NCBI GenBank assembly: GCA_016706275.1
Contig: JADJJY010000001.1
Span: 310,001-374,000 of the forward strand
DNA length: 64,000 bases
From: Chloracidobacterium sp.
GTDB taxonomy: Bacteria; Acidobacteriota; Blastocatellia; Pyrinomonadales; Pyrinomonadaceae
Direction of reading: 5' to 3'
Of the stretch, positions 37,131-45,284 are shown piece by piece. The translations under genes were made by a program, and so were the position numbers. The stretch's first letter is position 1. Each line of letters starts with the position of its first letter. The notes beneath the pieces are model-generated. The model worked only from the letters and a program-made list of their open reading frames with translations. It was not told where the DNA came from and did not search any database.

Positions 37131-38180
37131 TTATATCACCGGCGAACCGGCGATAGTGATCGACGCGGTCGCGGTATCGAGCAAGGCTTCGACCCCAAAC
37201 GGGAGCGTACAATTGTCGCGTATGTGCCCGAACGACAATCCTGAAACAACAGGAATACCAAGATCGCCGAGGCGATCCTTAAGAACCTTGAGCGTCAACG
37301 CTGTTTCTGCGTCGGTTGCGCTTTGCGAACTGGAAAACACTCCCAATGCCACGCCCGCAAGCGATCGCATTTCACAACTCTGTCTGAGTTGCGTAAAAAG
37401 CCGGTCGACCTTATACGGTGGTTCATTGATGTCCTCGGCAAATAGTATCGCTCCTTTGAGGCCTTTAAGAGCATAAGGCGTCCCGGCGAGAGCTGCGAGC
37501 AAACTCAGGTTGCCGCCGACTAGCCGGCCGCGGGCTTTTCCGGGGCTGATGACGTTTGGCTTGAATAGAGCGGAGGTTTGAGCGATGTTGAATTCCGACG
37601 GCAAGATTTTATGATCTGCCGTTCCACCCATCACCATATTTACAAGATTTGACTTTGTGTAGTCCGAAAGCTCGGAAGAGGCCACGGGCCCGTGAAAAGT
37701 GACAAGTCCCGTCCGTTGCGAGATCGCCATGTGCAGAGCGGTGATGTCAGAATATCCAATAAAAACCTTAGGGTTCTTTTTTACCAGCGAATAATCAATA
37801 TCGGGCAACAGTCTGGGCGCCCCGCTGCCGCCGCGAACGCACCAAACGCCGTTGACCTCACTATCGCTAAAAGCCCAATGCAGGTCGTGAAGCCTTTCCT
37901 TGTCAGTGCCTGAAAAGAAATCGTTACTGCCGCGAGCAAACTTGCCGACCTTTGCTTTCATGCCAAGCGTCGCGACGTTGGCAAGCGCGCGTTCAAATGC
38001 CTCCGCCGACGCGCTACTTGATGGAGCTATCACCGCGATCGTGTCACCCGCACGCAAACGCTTTGGCTTTATCATCTTTGTCCTGAAACCTGCATTCGCT
38101 GAGTTATTTGCAAAACCTGCCCCCCCGAACAACGATAGTAAAGCCGCACTCTTCAAAAGCTCCCTTCTTTCCATTGTCAT
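37131..38180 (-). CDS. Exported LD-carboxypeptidase (peptidase family S66)
   Basis: The 349-residue protein begins with a Tat-like signal (ERRELLKSAALLSLFGGA). Its S66 motifs are WCVRGGSGAPRLLPDIDYSL, the nucleophile Ser in FIGYSDITALH, GGNLSLLAALAGT, the catalytic Glu in LFAEDINEPPYKVDRLF, and the catalytic His in LSFGHIRDNC. S66 enzymes release D-Ala from L,D-tetrapeptides in murein recycling; most are cytoplasmic, so an exported copy is notable. Its start overlaps the CocE-type hydrolase by 4 bp. Confidence 0.85.
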   Translation of the reverse strand: MTMERRELLKSAALLSLFGGAGFANNSANAGFRTKMIKPKRLRAGDTIAVIAPSSSASAEAFERALANVATLGMKAKVGKFARGSNDFFSGTDKERLHDLHWAFSDSEVNGVWCVRGGSGAPRLLPDIDYSLVKKNPKVFIGYSDITALHMAISQRTGLVTFHGPVASSELSDYTKSNLVNMVMGGTADHKILPSEFNIAQTSALFKPNVISPGKARGRLVGGNLSLLAALAGTPYALKGLKGAILFAEDINEPPYKVDRLFTQLRQSCEMRSLAGVALGVFSSSQSATDAETALTLKVLKDRLGDLGIPVVSGLSFGHIRDNCTLPFGVEALLDTATASITIAGSPVI

Positions 38181-40345
38181 TTCCCCGGCGGTACCGAAAC
38201 ACTGATGTGCGACGGATATTTTGCCGACCTGAAGATACTCTGAGTCGCCAATTTATAATCGCTTTCTTTAGCCAGGAAAATATTCTCGACAAAGGTCTGA
38301 GGATTACGGTCGTAAAGAGGAAACCACGTGCTCTGAACTTGTACCATGATGCGATGGCCCTTGAGGAACGTATGATCATTTCCTCGCAGATCGACCGAAT
38401 ATTCCGCTGGCTTATTCGGCGTCATTGCCTCGGGCTTTTCCCAGCTCCTACGATAGCGTCCGCGAAAGATCTCTTCAGCGACCATCAATTGATACCCCGC
38501 CATCTTCTCGTTAGCCGGATAGCTATCCGGGTAAACATCGATCAGCTTTACGACCCAATCGCTGTCCGTTCCAGTCGTTGCTGCGTAGAGGCGGGCTATG
38601 ATATCGCCGGCGATCGTCGTATCCTCAGTCAGCACATCAGTTTGCCAGCGAAGGACGTCTTTCCGGTCAGATAAAAAACGCTGATCCTCAACGAGCCACT
38701 GCCTCCACCCCGAGCCTTTCGGATCATAGGTCGCCTGAATAGGCCGCTTGCGGTAAGGCACCGGATTTGCCGGGTCTGAAACGTATGAATCAGAGTCACC
38801 AGCGGTTTTGGATTCCCTGGGCTTGTCGAACGAAAGCTTGCCGTTTGCGTGAAAATAAAGCGCACGTTCAACATTCTGTTTCGGCGGCCACGAATCATAG
38901 CTCATCCACTTGTTCGAACCGCTTTCAAAAATGCTCGCTTCAGGCAGCGTTGTACTGCATTTGAGTTTTAACTGACAGGCAAAAAACGGGGCCTGGATCT
39001 CTTCGCGAAAGTATTTACCGGTATCGCTGCCAAAATCAATTGCCCCGAGCGTTCGGCCCCGGCCGTTCCAACCCCCGTGATTCCAAGGCCCCATCACGAA
39101 AAATACCTTGTTTTGCTTATCAAGCTTTTCGAGTGCTTTGTAAGTGGCAAAGGCCCCAAACATATCTTCCTGATCCCAAAAACCACCTACGACGAGAGTC
39201 GGAATATTAGTTTCCTTGAGGTAACGGTCAGCGGCGCGGGCCTTCCAATAATCGTCATAGGCCGGATGTGCGACAAAGGCGTTGTATGTCGGCAACTTAT
39301 TTTCAAGCTTATCGGTAAGAGCGGAGACTGTTTTGAGATTCAGATACCAATCGTAAGCGTCGACATCAAACGAAACATCCACGCCCTCTTTGTTCGTCTC
39401 CATCGATTTTACATATTCGTGCCCGTAGCTTTGCCGCCAAGCCCCGTTGTGAAAGAAATCGTCTCCCATCCATGTATCGGTCATCGGGGCCTGAGGCGAC
39501 GAAGCCTTTAAGGCTGGATGTGCATCGATGAGCGCGACAGCCGCCAACCACCCAGGGTAAGAAACGCCGTAGATGCCCACCCGCCCGTTGTTATTGGGGA
39601 TATTTTTGATCAGATAGTCGATCGTGTCGTATGTGTCCGTCGTTTCATCGACCGACTTCGCATCGCGTTTATCGCGCAATGGCCGATTCATTATGAATTG
39701 TCCATCAGAGCCATAACGGCCGCGAATGTCCTGATAAACAAACACGTAATTCTCTTTTGCCAGCTCCGGATTGCGATTTGGGGAGTTAGCATTGTTGCCC
39801 TTTACTCCGTACGGAGTGCGAACCATCAGTATCGCAGCGGCCTGCGTTTGTTTTTCAGGCGTTACGATCACGGTGTAGAGCTTAACGCCGTCGCGCATTG
39901 GAATCATCACTTCGGAGCGTTTGTACGGTATGCGAGTATCGATTTGGGGTGTATTCGCCGTCTTTTTTGCGTCGAATTGTTGGCCGCCCTGCCGCCAGGT
40001 CATGCCTGTTACGCTGCCCGAACTATCGCGTCTAAACTCGGCATCAGCTTCGGTTATTTTCAAGAAAAATTTGGTTTCCGACGATGGAAACATCTCAAAT
40101 TTATCCTGCCCCGGTACCCGCCCAAAAAATTTATCGCCTTCGCGAAATATTGAGAAGATAACCCCTGGAAGGTCAACGGTGTCCTCGTATTGCCCGACAT
40201 ACGCGTCGAAAACTTTTGCGTCGATCTTGATTTCGACCGGTGTTGGTTGTGGGGTAGGTTGCTGGCCCGAAACTGTGGACGATGTTGCCAAGAAAAAACC
40301 CATTAGCGACAGAATTAGAAAGATCTCAGTGACTTTATTACGCAT
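38177..40345 (-). CDS. Exported CocE/NonD (X-Pro dipeptidyl-peptidase S15) hydrolase with an extra N-terminal domain
   Basis: After the signal peptide (KVTEIFLILSLMGFFLATSS, cleavage near VSGQ) comes a ~90-residue DUF3471-like beta module (YVGQYEDTVDLPGVIFSIFR, FFGRVPGQDKFEMFP). An alpha/beta hydrolase of the CocE/NonD class follows. Ser lies in GIYGVSYPGWLAAVA, a likely Asp in LVVGGFWDQEDMFG, and His in FVMGPWNHGGW. The C-terminal jelly-roll (VKLIDVYPDSYPANEKMAGY, HRIMVQVQSTWFPLYDRNP) is complete. It would cleave ester or X-Pro bonds outside the cytoplasm. The start at 40345 has AGGAG 10 bp upstream. Confidence 0.88.
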   Translation of the reverse strand: MRNKVTEIFLILSLMGFFLATSSTVSGQQPTPQPTPVEIKIDAKVFDAYVGQYEDTVDLPGVIFSIFREGDKFFGRVPGQDKFEMFPSSETKFFLKITEADAEFRRDSSGSVTGMTWRQGGQQFDAKKTANTPQIDTRIPYKRSEVMIPMRDGVKLYTVIVTPEKQTQAAAILMVRTPYGVKGNNANSPNRNPELAKENYVFVYQDIRGRYGSDGQFIMNRPLRDKRDAKSVDETTDTYDTIDYLIKNIPNNNGRVGIYGVSYPGWLAAVALIDAHPALKASSPQAPMTDTWMGDDFFHNGAWRQSYGHEYVKSMETNKEGVDVSFDVDAYDWYLNLKTVSALTDKLENKLPTYNAFVAHPAYDDYWKARAADRYLKETNIPTLVVGGFWDQEDMFGAFATYKALEKLDKQNKVFFVMGPWNHGGWNGRGRTLGAIDFGSDTGKYFREEIQAPFFACQLKLKCSTTLPEASIFESGSNKWMSYDSWPPKQNVERALYFHANGKLSFDKPRESKTAGDSDSYVSDPANPVPYRKRPIQATYDPKGSGWRQWLVEDQRFLSDRKDVLRWQTDVLTEDTTIAGDIIARLYAATTGTDSDWVVKLIDVYPDSYPANEKMAGYQLMVAEEIFRGRYRRSWEKPEAMTPNKPAEYSVDLRGNDHTFLKGHRIMVQVQSTWFPLYDRNPQTFVENIFLAKESDYKLATQSIFRSAKYPSHISVSVPPGK

Positions 40346-40420
40346 TTTCTTTTGACTCCTACGAATGAGAATATGATAACCGCTACTCACTTGATACGGG
40401 AACAGCGCAGAAAGCGTTTC

Positions 40421-41803
40421 TTACTTACCGATGCAAAACGTCGAAAAGATCCGGGTCAGCATGTCTTCGGTTGTGGTCTCTCCGGTGATCTGGCCGAGAT
40501 AACGGAGAGCGTTGTGCAGCCCGATCAGTACGATCTCTTCGCTAAGTTTCTGGTCCAACTGCTCTACCGATTGCTCGATGTCACTTTTTGCCCGTTGCAG
40601 CAGATCGTGGTGCCGAGCGTCGCTGACTAGAAATCCGGCACTTGAGATATCCTGCGGTGCGAACGGCCTGATGATCGCATTGCAAAGGTCGTCGATGCCC
40701 TCGCCGGTCTTCGCGGACAACGGTGTGATCCGTGGCCTTAGATGGCCAAGTTTTGCGTGTTTGCCGGCGATCAACTTATCGACATCAGACGACGGCTGCT
40801 TATCTATTTTGTTCAGAGCAATGATGAAATTGAGATCTTGTACGCTGTCGAGTATCTCATGATCCTCAGATTCGATCTCTTCGGATGCGTCCAGCAAAAC
40901 AACAACGATATCCGCGTCGGCCATCGTCGCTTTTGAACGGGCTACGCCGATGCTCTCGACCGTATCGGTCGTCTCACGCAGGCCCGCCGTATCTATCAAC
41001 GAGATCGGGATGTCGCCGATCGTGAACCGCTCATGTATCTGGTCGCGAGTCGTTCCGGCGATCTCGGTAACAATTGCCCTGTCGCTGCCCAGTAAAGCAT
41101 TGAATAGACTAGACTTGCCGACATTTGGCCTTCCAATGAGGGCGACTCTCAATCCTTCTCGGATCAGGTGTCCGGCCTTAAATGTATCCGCCAGTTTTGC
41201 AGTATCAGCGGCGATCTCTGTGAGGCTTTTCCTAACGTTCTCGAGCTGCATTGCGGGCAGATCGTCTTCGACAAACTCGAGAGCGGATTCGAGTACGACG
41301 ATGACGTTGAGCAACTCATCCTTTAGCGGTTGCAATTGATGCGACAACTCGCCGCGCATCTGTCTGACTGCCTGACGTGCGGATGCCACAGTTTGCGCGT
41401 CGATCAGGTCGCGAATCGCTTCGGCTTCGGCCAAATCCATTCGACCGTTTGCCAAAGCACGCAAGCTAAATTCCCCGGCCTCCGCCATCCGTGCTCCCAG
41501 CGAGAGGCAATTATCGATCACCTGCCGGAGCAAAACCGGTGAACCGTGACAGCTTATCTCGACGACATCCTCACCTGTAAACGAATGCGGTGTTTTGAAA
41601 TACGTTATTAACGCCTCGTCGATGACGTCGCCGGTTTTTGGATCGGAAAGTTGTTTCAAGTGGGTAGTACGCGGACTCGGAGCAAAACCGTTGTCGGATA
41701 TGAGTTTCTGCGAAATACCGAAAGCGTTGTCGCCGCTCAGGCGAATGACACCGATACCGCTGCGGCCGGTGGGTGTTGCTAATGCGACAATGGTGTTCGG
41801 CAT
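40421..41803 (-). CDS. mnmE: tRNA modification GTPase MnmE (TrmE)
   Basis: MnmE works with MnmG on U34. The 460-residue protein has the N-terminal folate-binding domain (IVALATPTGRSGIGVIRLSG, CHGSPVLLRQVIDNC, PGEFSLRAL-like EFSLRALANGRMDLAEAEA). The G domain follows (GRPNVGKSSLFN, IAGTTRD, DTAGLRETTD, NKID). The C-terminal CIGK carries the catalytic cysteine. It is preceded on the strand by jag, with a palindromic repeat in the 83-bp gap. Confidence 0.97.
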   Translation of the reverse strand: MPNTIVALATPTGRSGIGVIRLSGDNAFGISQKLISDNGFAPSPRTTHLKQLSDPKTGDVIDEALITYFKTPHSFTGEDVVEISCHGSPVLLRQVIDNCLSLGARMAEAGEFSLRALANGRMDLAEAEAIRDLIDAQTVASARQAVRQMRGELSHQLQPLKDELLNVIVVLESALEFVEDDLPAMQLENVRKSLTEIAADTAKLADTFKAGHLIREGLRVALIGRPNVGKSSLFNALLGSDRAIVTEIAGTTRDQIHERFTIGDIPISLIDTAGLRETTDTVESIGVARSKATMADADIVVVLLDASEEIESEDHEILDSVQDLNFIIALNKIDKQPSSDVDKLIAGKHAKLGHLRPRITPLSAKTGEGIDDLCNAIIRPFAPQDISSAGFLVSDARHHDLLQRAKSDIEQSVEQLDQKLSEEIVLIGLHNALRYLGQITGETTTEDMLTRIFSTFCIGK

Positions 41804-41811
41804 AAATCATA

Positions 41812-41877
41812 AACAGGATACACAGGATGTTCAGGATTACTAAACCCTTTTATCCTGCCTATCCTGTGTATCCTGTT
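41812..41877. repeat. Intergenic palindrome, CAGGAT-word copy between jag and mnmE
   Basis: The left arm is AACAGGATACACAGGAT plus a third CAGGAT word; the right arm is ATCCTGCCTATCCTGTG then TATCCTGTT. The arms are near-perfect complements around a central T/A/C-rich loop. It is made of 9-nt words (CAGGATACA, CAGGATGTT, CAGGATTAC). Confidence 0.88.
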
Positions 41878-41886
41878 CGAATTTCG

Positions 41887-42336
41887 TTATTGGAGCCGGA
41901 CTTGCAGCCGCCGGTCGCGGCCGTCGCCGACAGATTCGGTGAAAAGGTCTTCTTCTTTTTGCAGGGTCATGTGGATGATGCGGCGTTCGGTCGAGTTGAG
42001 CACGCCGAAGGTAAACGGACGGCCGCCCTTGCGAACCTGATCTGCGGCAAACCGAGCCATCGCGTGCAGCTCAGCCTTTCGCGACTGTCTAAACCCGTCA
42101 GCATCCACGACAAATCGGTGTTCGCGGTCGATCTCGCGGCCATAGGCCTGAAAGAGGATCACTTCGAATGCGTCAAGCAGTTCGCCATTCTCAGCCAGTG
42201 CAAAATGGGCGTCTTCACCGCTCAGGTTTAGCCAACAGCCCTCGTCCGTCCACTCTGAAGAGACGGTCAGGTCAAATCCCATCCCGGAAACAACCGTGGA
42301 CAAGAGGTCTTTTGCCTTTTCACAAGTTTCATTCAT
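41887..42336 (-). CDS. jag: Jag/SpoIIIJ-associated RNA-binding protein (KH-R3H)
   Basis: This 149-residue protein lies between yidC and mnmE, the canonical place of jag. The KH region (GEDAHFALAENGELLDAFEV) and the R3H region (FVVDADGFRQSRKAELHAMA, RPFTFGVLNSTERRIIHMTL) are recognisable, with the ERRIIH motif and a TESVGDGRDRR end. It lacks the longer Jag_N domain, as in many non-Firmicutes. It probably binds RNA near the insertase; the exact role is unsettled. Confidence 0.88.
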   Translation of the reverse strand: MNETCEKAKDLLSTVVSGMGFDLTVSSEWTDEGCWLNLSGEDAHFALAENGELLDAFEVILFQAYGREIDREHRFVVDADGFRQSRKAELHAMARFAADQVRKGGRPFTFGVLNSTERRIIHMTLQKEEDLFTESVGDGRDRRLQVRLQ

Positions 42337-42341
42337 ACACT

Positions 42342-44273
42342 TTACGTCGTCCCAAATTTAGGCTTGACCTGCTTTGCACCCTTTGGCACCGAATCGACGA
42401 TCTCTGTGCCCGGAGGGGTGTTCGTTTTGTTCATGCGGTTGATCACCATCTGCTGGCCAAAGCTTACAATATTTCCAAAGAACCAATAAAGCAATAGCCC
42501 CGACGGTGCCGCCCACATCACCCACAGCATCATCAGCGGCATAAAATAGGTCATCATTTTCTGCTGCATCTGTTGCTCAGGCGTTACGGTCGCCGTCTGC
42601 GGCGTAAATTTCATCGACAGGATCATCGACAGGGCAAAGGCAAATTCGAGCAGATGCCAAGGATCTGCCGCCGACAGATCAGGCAGCCAGATGAACGTCG
42701 CCTGACGGACCTCAAGCGAGACGGTGACCGCCGTATAAAAAGCGATCAGTAGCGGAAACTGCAGCAGCATAGGCAGACAGCCGCCGATCGGTAGTGACGC
42801 CTTGGTCATCTTGAGCTGCTCCATCTGCAGGGCACGCATACGCGCGTCGTCGTTGGGCACGCCTTTCTTTTGCAGGTCCTTGATCTTGTCCTGTATTTCC
42901 TTCATCTTCGGCGCATTGCCCGAAGCCTTTTTAAAGGACTTTGACTGCGACCAACGCAGCGGGAACAACAGCATGTAGAAAAGGAAAGTGAAAATGATGA
43001 TCGCGACGCCGTAGTTATGCGTCAGGCCGTTAAAAAAATTGAGCGAGTAGAGAATAGGGATCGAAAGCGTCGAGGTGATCGGGCGGATCCACGAATAGTT
43101 ACTAAAATTGATCAGGTTTGTGATCTCGACCTTTCGGCCGACGTCTTTTGAAAGACCTTCATTAAGCGATGACAGCAGAAAATAATCTTTTGTGCCGGTA
43201 AATATCTTGGTCGTCGATCCGTCCGCCGTGATCGGCAGATATGCCGTTACAAGGTGTCGCGTTTCAGTCGTTTTAGAATTACGCAGTATCCACTGAAATA
43301 TGCTTTCAAAATAAGGCTTTGTCGTAACGTCGTATTTTGACGCACGGTATTCGACGTTTTGTGACGGGGTCGCGGGAATCGCCGCCATTGCAAAATAAGC
43401 ATCTCCGACGCCTGCCCAATCGACGTTGCCGTTATCGGTCAGAGTTGATTGATTGTTGGCGTCGTAGGTAAATGTGTAGTTGCCCTGATGACGCATCACC
43501 TGGCCGTTAACAACAGAAACGGTCTCAGATTCGATGTGGTAAAAATTATGATTATTTATCGCGTGGTCGCCGATGCTGGCTCCGATGAGCAGCTTGGTGT
43601 TCGGTACCGGTTGTCCGCCTTTCTTAAGACTGACCGCGAGATCGGCGATATAGCTGTCGGCACGGAAAACAAAACTCTTTTTGACCTCGACACCGCTGGC
43701 ATCGGTCATTGTAAATTCGATCGCCTTTTCCTGTCCGGCTGTGAGCGTGATGCTTTCTTCCGGAGCGGAGATCTGATAATTGCGGTCGTTTATCGAAGTA
43801 TTCAGAGCGGCATCATCGGTCGCAAGACGAAATGGTATCTCTCGCGGACTGCGTTTCAGCGCCTCTTCGGAGATGAGTTGCAAAGGCTTTTGATCCCCAT
43901 TGTGCGACCCGTCGGCATATACGGGAAACTCATTTTTAGGAGAAAGGTTTTTGAGTATGATCCAGCTTGTCGCAACTCCGCCCTTCGAATCGAGCGTCAC
44001 CTCATACAGCGGTGATTTGATCGTGATCGTCCGGTTTGGCGTCGTGTCGGGGGTGACTTCGACGGTCGTCGGCTGCGGAGTTTGTGTTGTCGGTGCGGGC
44101 TGCGGAGCCGCCGGTTGGGCGGTGTTGGCCGCTACATTTGCGTTTGTATTCGCATCACCTGCGGGAGGAGCTTTCGGGGCAAAGAAATATTGCCACCCGA
44201 AAAGTACCGCCATCGACAAAACTGCCGCGATCAAAAAGCGTGATTGGTTGCTAGGATTATTGTTGTTTTCCAC
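42342..44273 (-). CDS. yidC: Membrane protein insertase YidC
   Basis: This 643-residue Gram-negative type insertase has an N-terminal helix (SRFLIAAVLSMAVLFGWQYFF). A Pro/Thr-rich linker and a large periplasmic beta-supersandwich (about 80-380) follow. The conserved C-terminal domain contains NYGVAIIIFTFLFYMLLFPL, GGCLPMLLQFPLLIAFYTAV and YFMPLMMLWVMWAAPSGLLL. The hydrophilic-groove Arg is in FPLRWSQSKSF. It is 5 bp upstream of jag and 12 bp downstream of yidD. Confidence 0.97.
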   Translation of the reverse strand: MENNNNPSNQSRFLIAAVLSMAVLFGWQYFFAPKAPPAGDANTNANVAANTAQPAAPQPAPTTQTPQPTTVEVTPDTTPNRTITIKSPLYEVTLDSKGGVATSWIILKNLSPKNEFPVYADGSHNGDQKPLQLISEEALKRSPREIPFRLATDDAALNTSINDRNYQISAPEESITLTAGQEKAIEFTMTDASGVEVKKSFVFRADSYIADLAVSLKKGGQPVPNTKLLIGASIGDHAINNHNFYHIESETVSVVNGQVMRHQGNYTFTYDANNQSTLTDNGNVDWAGVGDAYFAMAAIPATPSQNVEYRASKYDVTTKPYFESIFQWILRNSKTTETRHLVTAYLPITADGSTTKIFTGTKDYFLLSSLNEGLSKDVGRKVEITNLINFSNYSWIRPITSTLSIPILYSLNFFNGLTHNYGVAIIIFTFLFYMLLFPLRWSQSKSFKKASGNAPKMKEIQDKIKDLQKKGVPNDDARMRALQMEQLKMTKASLPIGGCLPMLLQFPLLIAFYTAVTVSLEVRQATFIWLPDLSAADPWHLLEFAFALSMILSMKFTPQTATVTPEQQMQQKMMTYFMPLMMLWVMWAAPSGLLLYWFFGNIVSFGQQMVINRMNKTNTPPGTEIVDSVPKGAKQVKPKFGTT

Positions 44274-44285
44274 TCTAATTAATTA

Positions 44286-44495
44286 TTACCTGACCGGGTC
44301 ATGCCCCCCTTTACAAAGCGGCTGACATCTTAAGATACGCGTGAGTCCCATCCATGTTCCGCGCAAAGCTCCGTATTTTTCGACGGCCTCGCGGGCGTAT
44401 TCCGAGCATGTCGGCTCGAACCGGCAAGCGGGCGGTAAAAACGGCGACAAAAACGCCTTGTAAATGCCTAGGATGTCGAGGACCAAAAACTTCAT
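44286..44495 (-). CDS. yidD: Membrane protein insertion efficiency factor YidD
   Basis: This 69-residue protein matches the family in full: LGIYKAFLSPFLPPACRFEP, TCSEYAREAVEKYGALRGTW, and LTRILRCQPLCKGGHDPV, including the three conserved cysteines. It assists YidC-dependent insertion. It lies between rnpA and yidC in the standard order. Confidence 0.95.
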   Translation of the reverse strand: MKFLVLDILGIYKAFLSPFLPPACRFEPTCSEYAREAVEKYGALRGTWMGLTRILRCQPLCKGGHDPVR

Positions 44496-44527
44496 CTTTG
44501 GTTATTCTGCCACAGCATAAAAGAATG

Positions 44528-44610
44528 TTTGCCCGCGAAATACGCGAAAAGACACGAAACAGAATCAATCTTCTATATTTTCGCGTTCTTTCGTGTGTTT
44601 CGCGGGCAAA
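44528..44610. repeat. Intergenic palindrome, CGCGAAA/ACGAAA-word copy overlapping the 3' end of rnpA
   Basis: The left arm starts TTTGCCCGCGAAATACGCG and ends with a GACACGAAA word. The right arm, read on the minus strand, starts TTTGCCCGCGAAACACACG and continues GAAAGAACGCGAAAA. The arms are close inverted copies around a short A/T-rich centre. The right arm is inside the rnpA reading frame and encodes its last dozen residues (LPAKHTKERENIED region). Confidence 0.88.
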
Positions 44611-45122
44611 TTCTCTTTCCCAATTTTTGCCACAATTTGCCTGAATTCCGCTAGCGGCTTTTCCAGCTTTCCGTACAAAATGCTGCGGCGGGCGTTCAGT
44701 ACCCAGTCAAATCTCTGCGTTACGGTATCCAATTCCGCTTTGCTCAGTCTAAAGCTTTCACGCAACAGCCGCTTTGCACGATTACGGTCGTGCGCCTTGC
44801 CGATCGCCTTTTTTGTCGCCGTTATACCGACTCGGTGCAAGCCCTTTTCGCCGGGCAAAATAAAAACCGTCATAAAACGGCCCTCGATACGCGCACCCTG
44901 TTCATAAACACGAAGAAACTCGGCGCGTTTCAGCAGCCGAGCTTCCTTTGGTAAAGACAGATCTAATAATGATGAACCGTTAATCGCTTGCGACCCTTGG
45001 CGCGACGGCGTTTGATCACGGCGCGGCCGTTCTTTGTCGCCATGCGTGCGCGAAAGCCGTGCTTTTTGGCGCGGCGGCGGTTGTTCGGTTGAAATGTTCT
45101 CTTTGGCATAGTTGCTCTCCAC
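44565..45122 (-). CDS. rnpA: Ribonuclease P protein component, extended frame that contains rpmH
   Basis: The RnpA core is LPKEARLLKRAEFLRVYEQG, GRFMTVFILP, then HRVGITATKKAIGKAHDRNR and AKRLLRESFR. In this frame there is no ATG, GTG or TTG between the rpmH stop and the core. The nearest standard start is GTG at 45122, 13 nt before the rpmH ATG, with its own AGGTGA Shine-Dalgarno 7 nt upstream. Use of it gives a 185-residue protein with a ~70-residue Arg-rich extension and rpmH nested inside in another frame, as described for Thermus. The alternative is a non-standard CTG at 44960 (131 residues). Confidence 0.8.
   Translation of the reverse strand: MESNYAKENISTEQPPPRQKARLSRTHGDKERPRRDQTPSRQGSQAINGSSLLDLSLPKEARLLKRAEFLRVYEQGARIEGRFMTVFILPGEKGLHRVGITATKKAIGKAHDRNRAKRLLRESFRLSKAELDTVTQRFDWVLNARRSILYGKLEKPLAEFRQIVAKIGKENLPAKHTKERENIED
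44963..45109 (-). CDS. rpmH: 50S ribosomal protein L34
   Basis: This 48-residue protein begins MPKRTFQPNNRRRAKKHGFR and ends with ARMATKNGRAVIKRRRAKGR then KRLTVHHY, the whole L34 sequence. The ATG is at 45109 with GGAGAG 7 nt upstream. The coding region lies entirely within the longer rnpA frame. It is first in the rpmH-rnpA-yidD-yidC-jag-mnmE operon. Confidence 0.97.
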   Translation of the reverse strand: MPKRTFQPNNRRRAKKHGFRARMATKNGRAVIKRRRAKGRKRLTVHHY

Positions 45123-45127
45123 GTTTA

Positions 45128-45145
45128 TTTCACCTAAAAGTGAAA
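45128..45145 (-). promoter_or_regulatory. Hairpin in the rpmH/rnpA leader covering the rnpA Shine-Dalgarno
   Basis: On the minus strand TTTCAC and GTGAAA form a 6-bp stem with a 6-nt loop (TTTTAG). The AGGTGA that precedes the GTG at 45122 spans the loop and the 3' arm, so pairing would hide the rnpA ribosome site while leaving the rpmH site (GGAGAG) free. Regulation is inferred. Confidence 0.5.
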
Positions 45146-45151
45146 ACCTAG

Positions 45152-45181
45152 AGTGTACGCGCTCAAAGTCGCGCATGTCAA
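45152..45181 (-). promoter_or_regulatory. Promoter of the rpmH-rnpA operon
   Basis: On the minus strand TTGACA (45181-45176), an 18-bp spacer and TACACT (45157-45152). Transcription would begin near 45145, downstream of the ATG at 45176 that could otherwise open the rnpA frame, so that ATG is unlikely to be used. Confidence 0.6.
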
Positions 45182-45284
45182 AGTAAAATAGACCATTTTC
45201 GTTGCAAGAACATTAACACGTTCAATCGTTATCTTTTGTATTAATGCGTGATGCCGTGAAAGCTTGTCTTATATTTAGTATTCG

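Noticed and set aside
45123..45176. ATG at 45176 as the rnpA start
   Set aside because: It lies at the -35 element of the likely promoter, so it would not be on the transcript; the GTG at 45122 has a Shine-Dalgarno.
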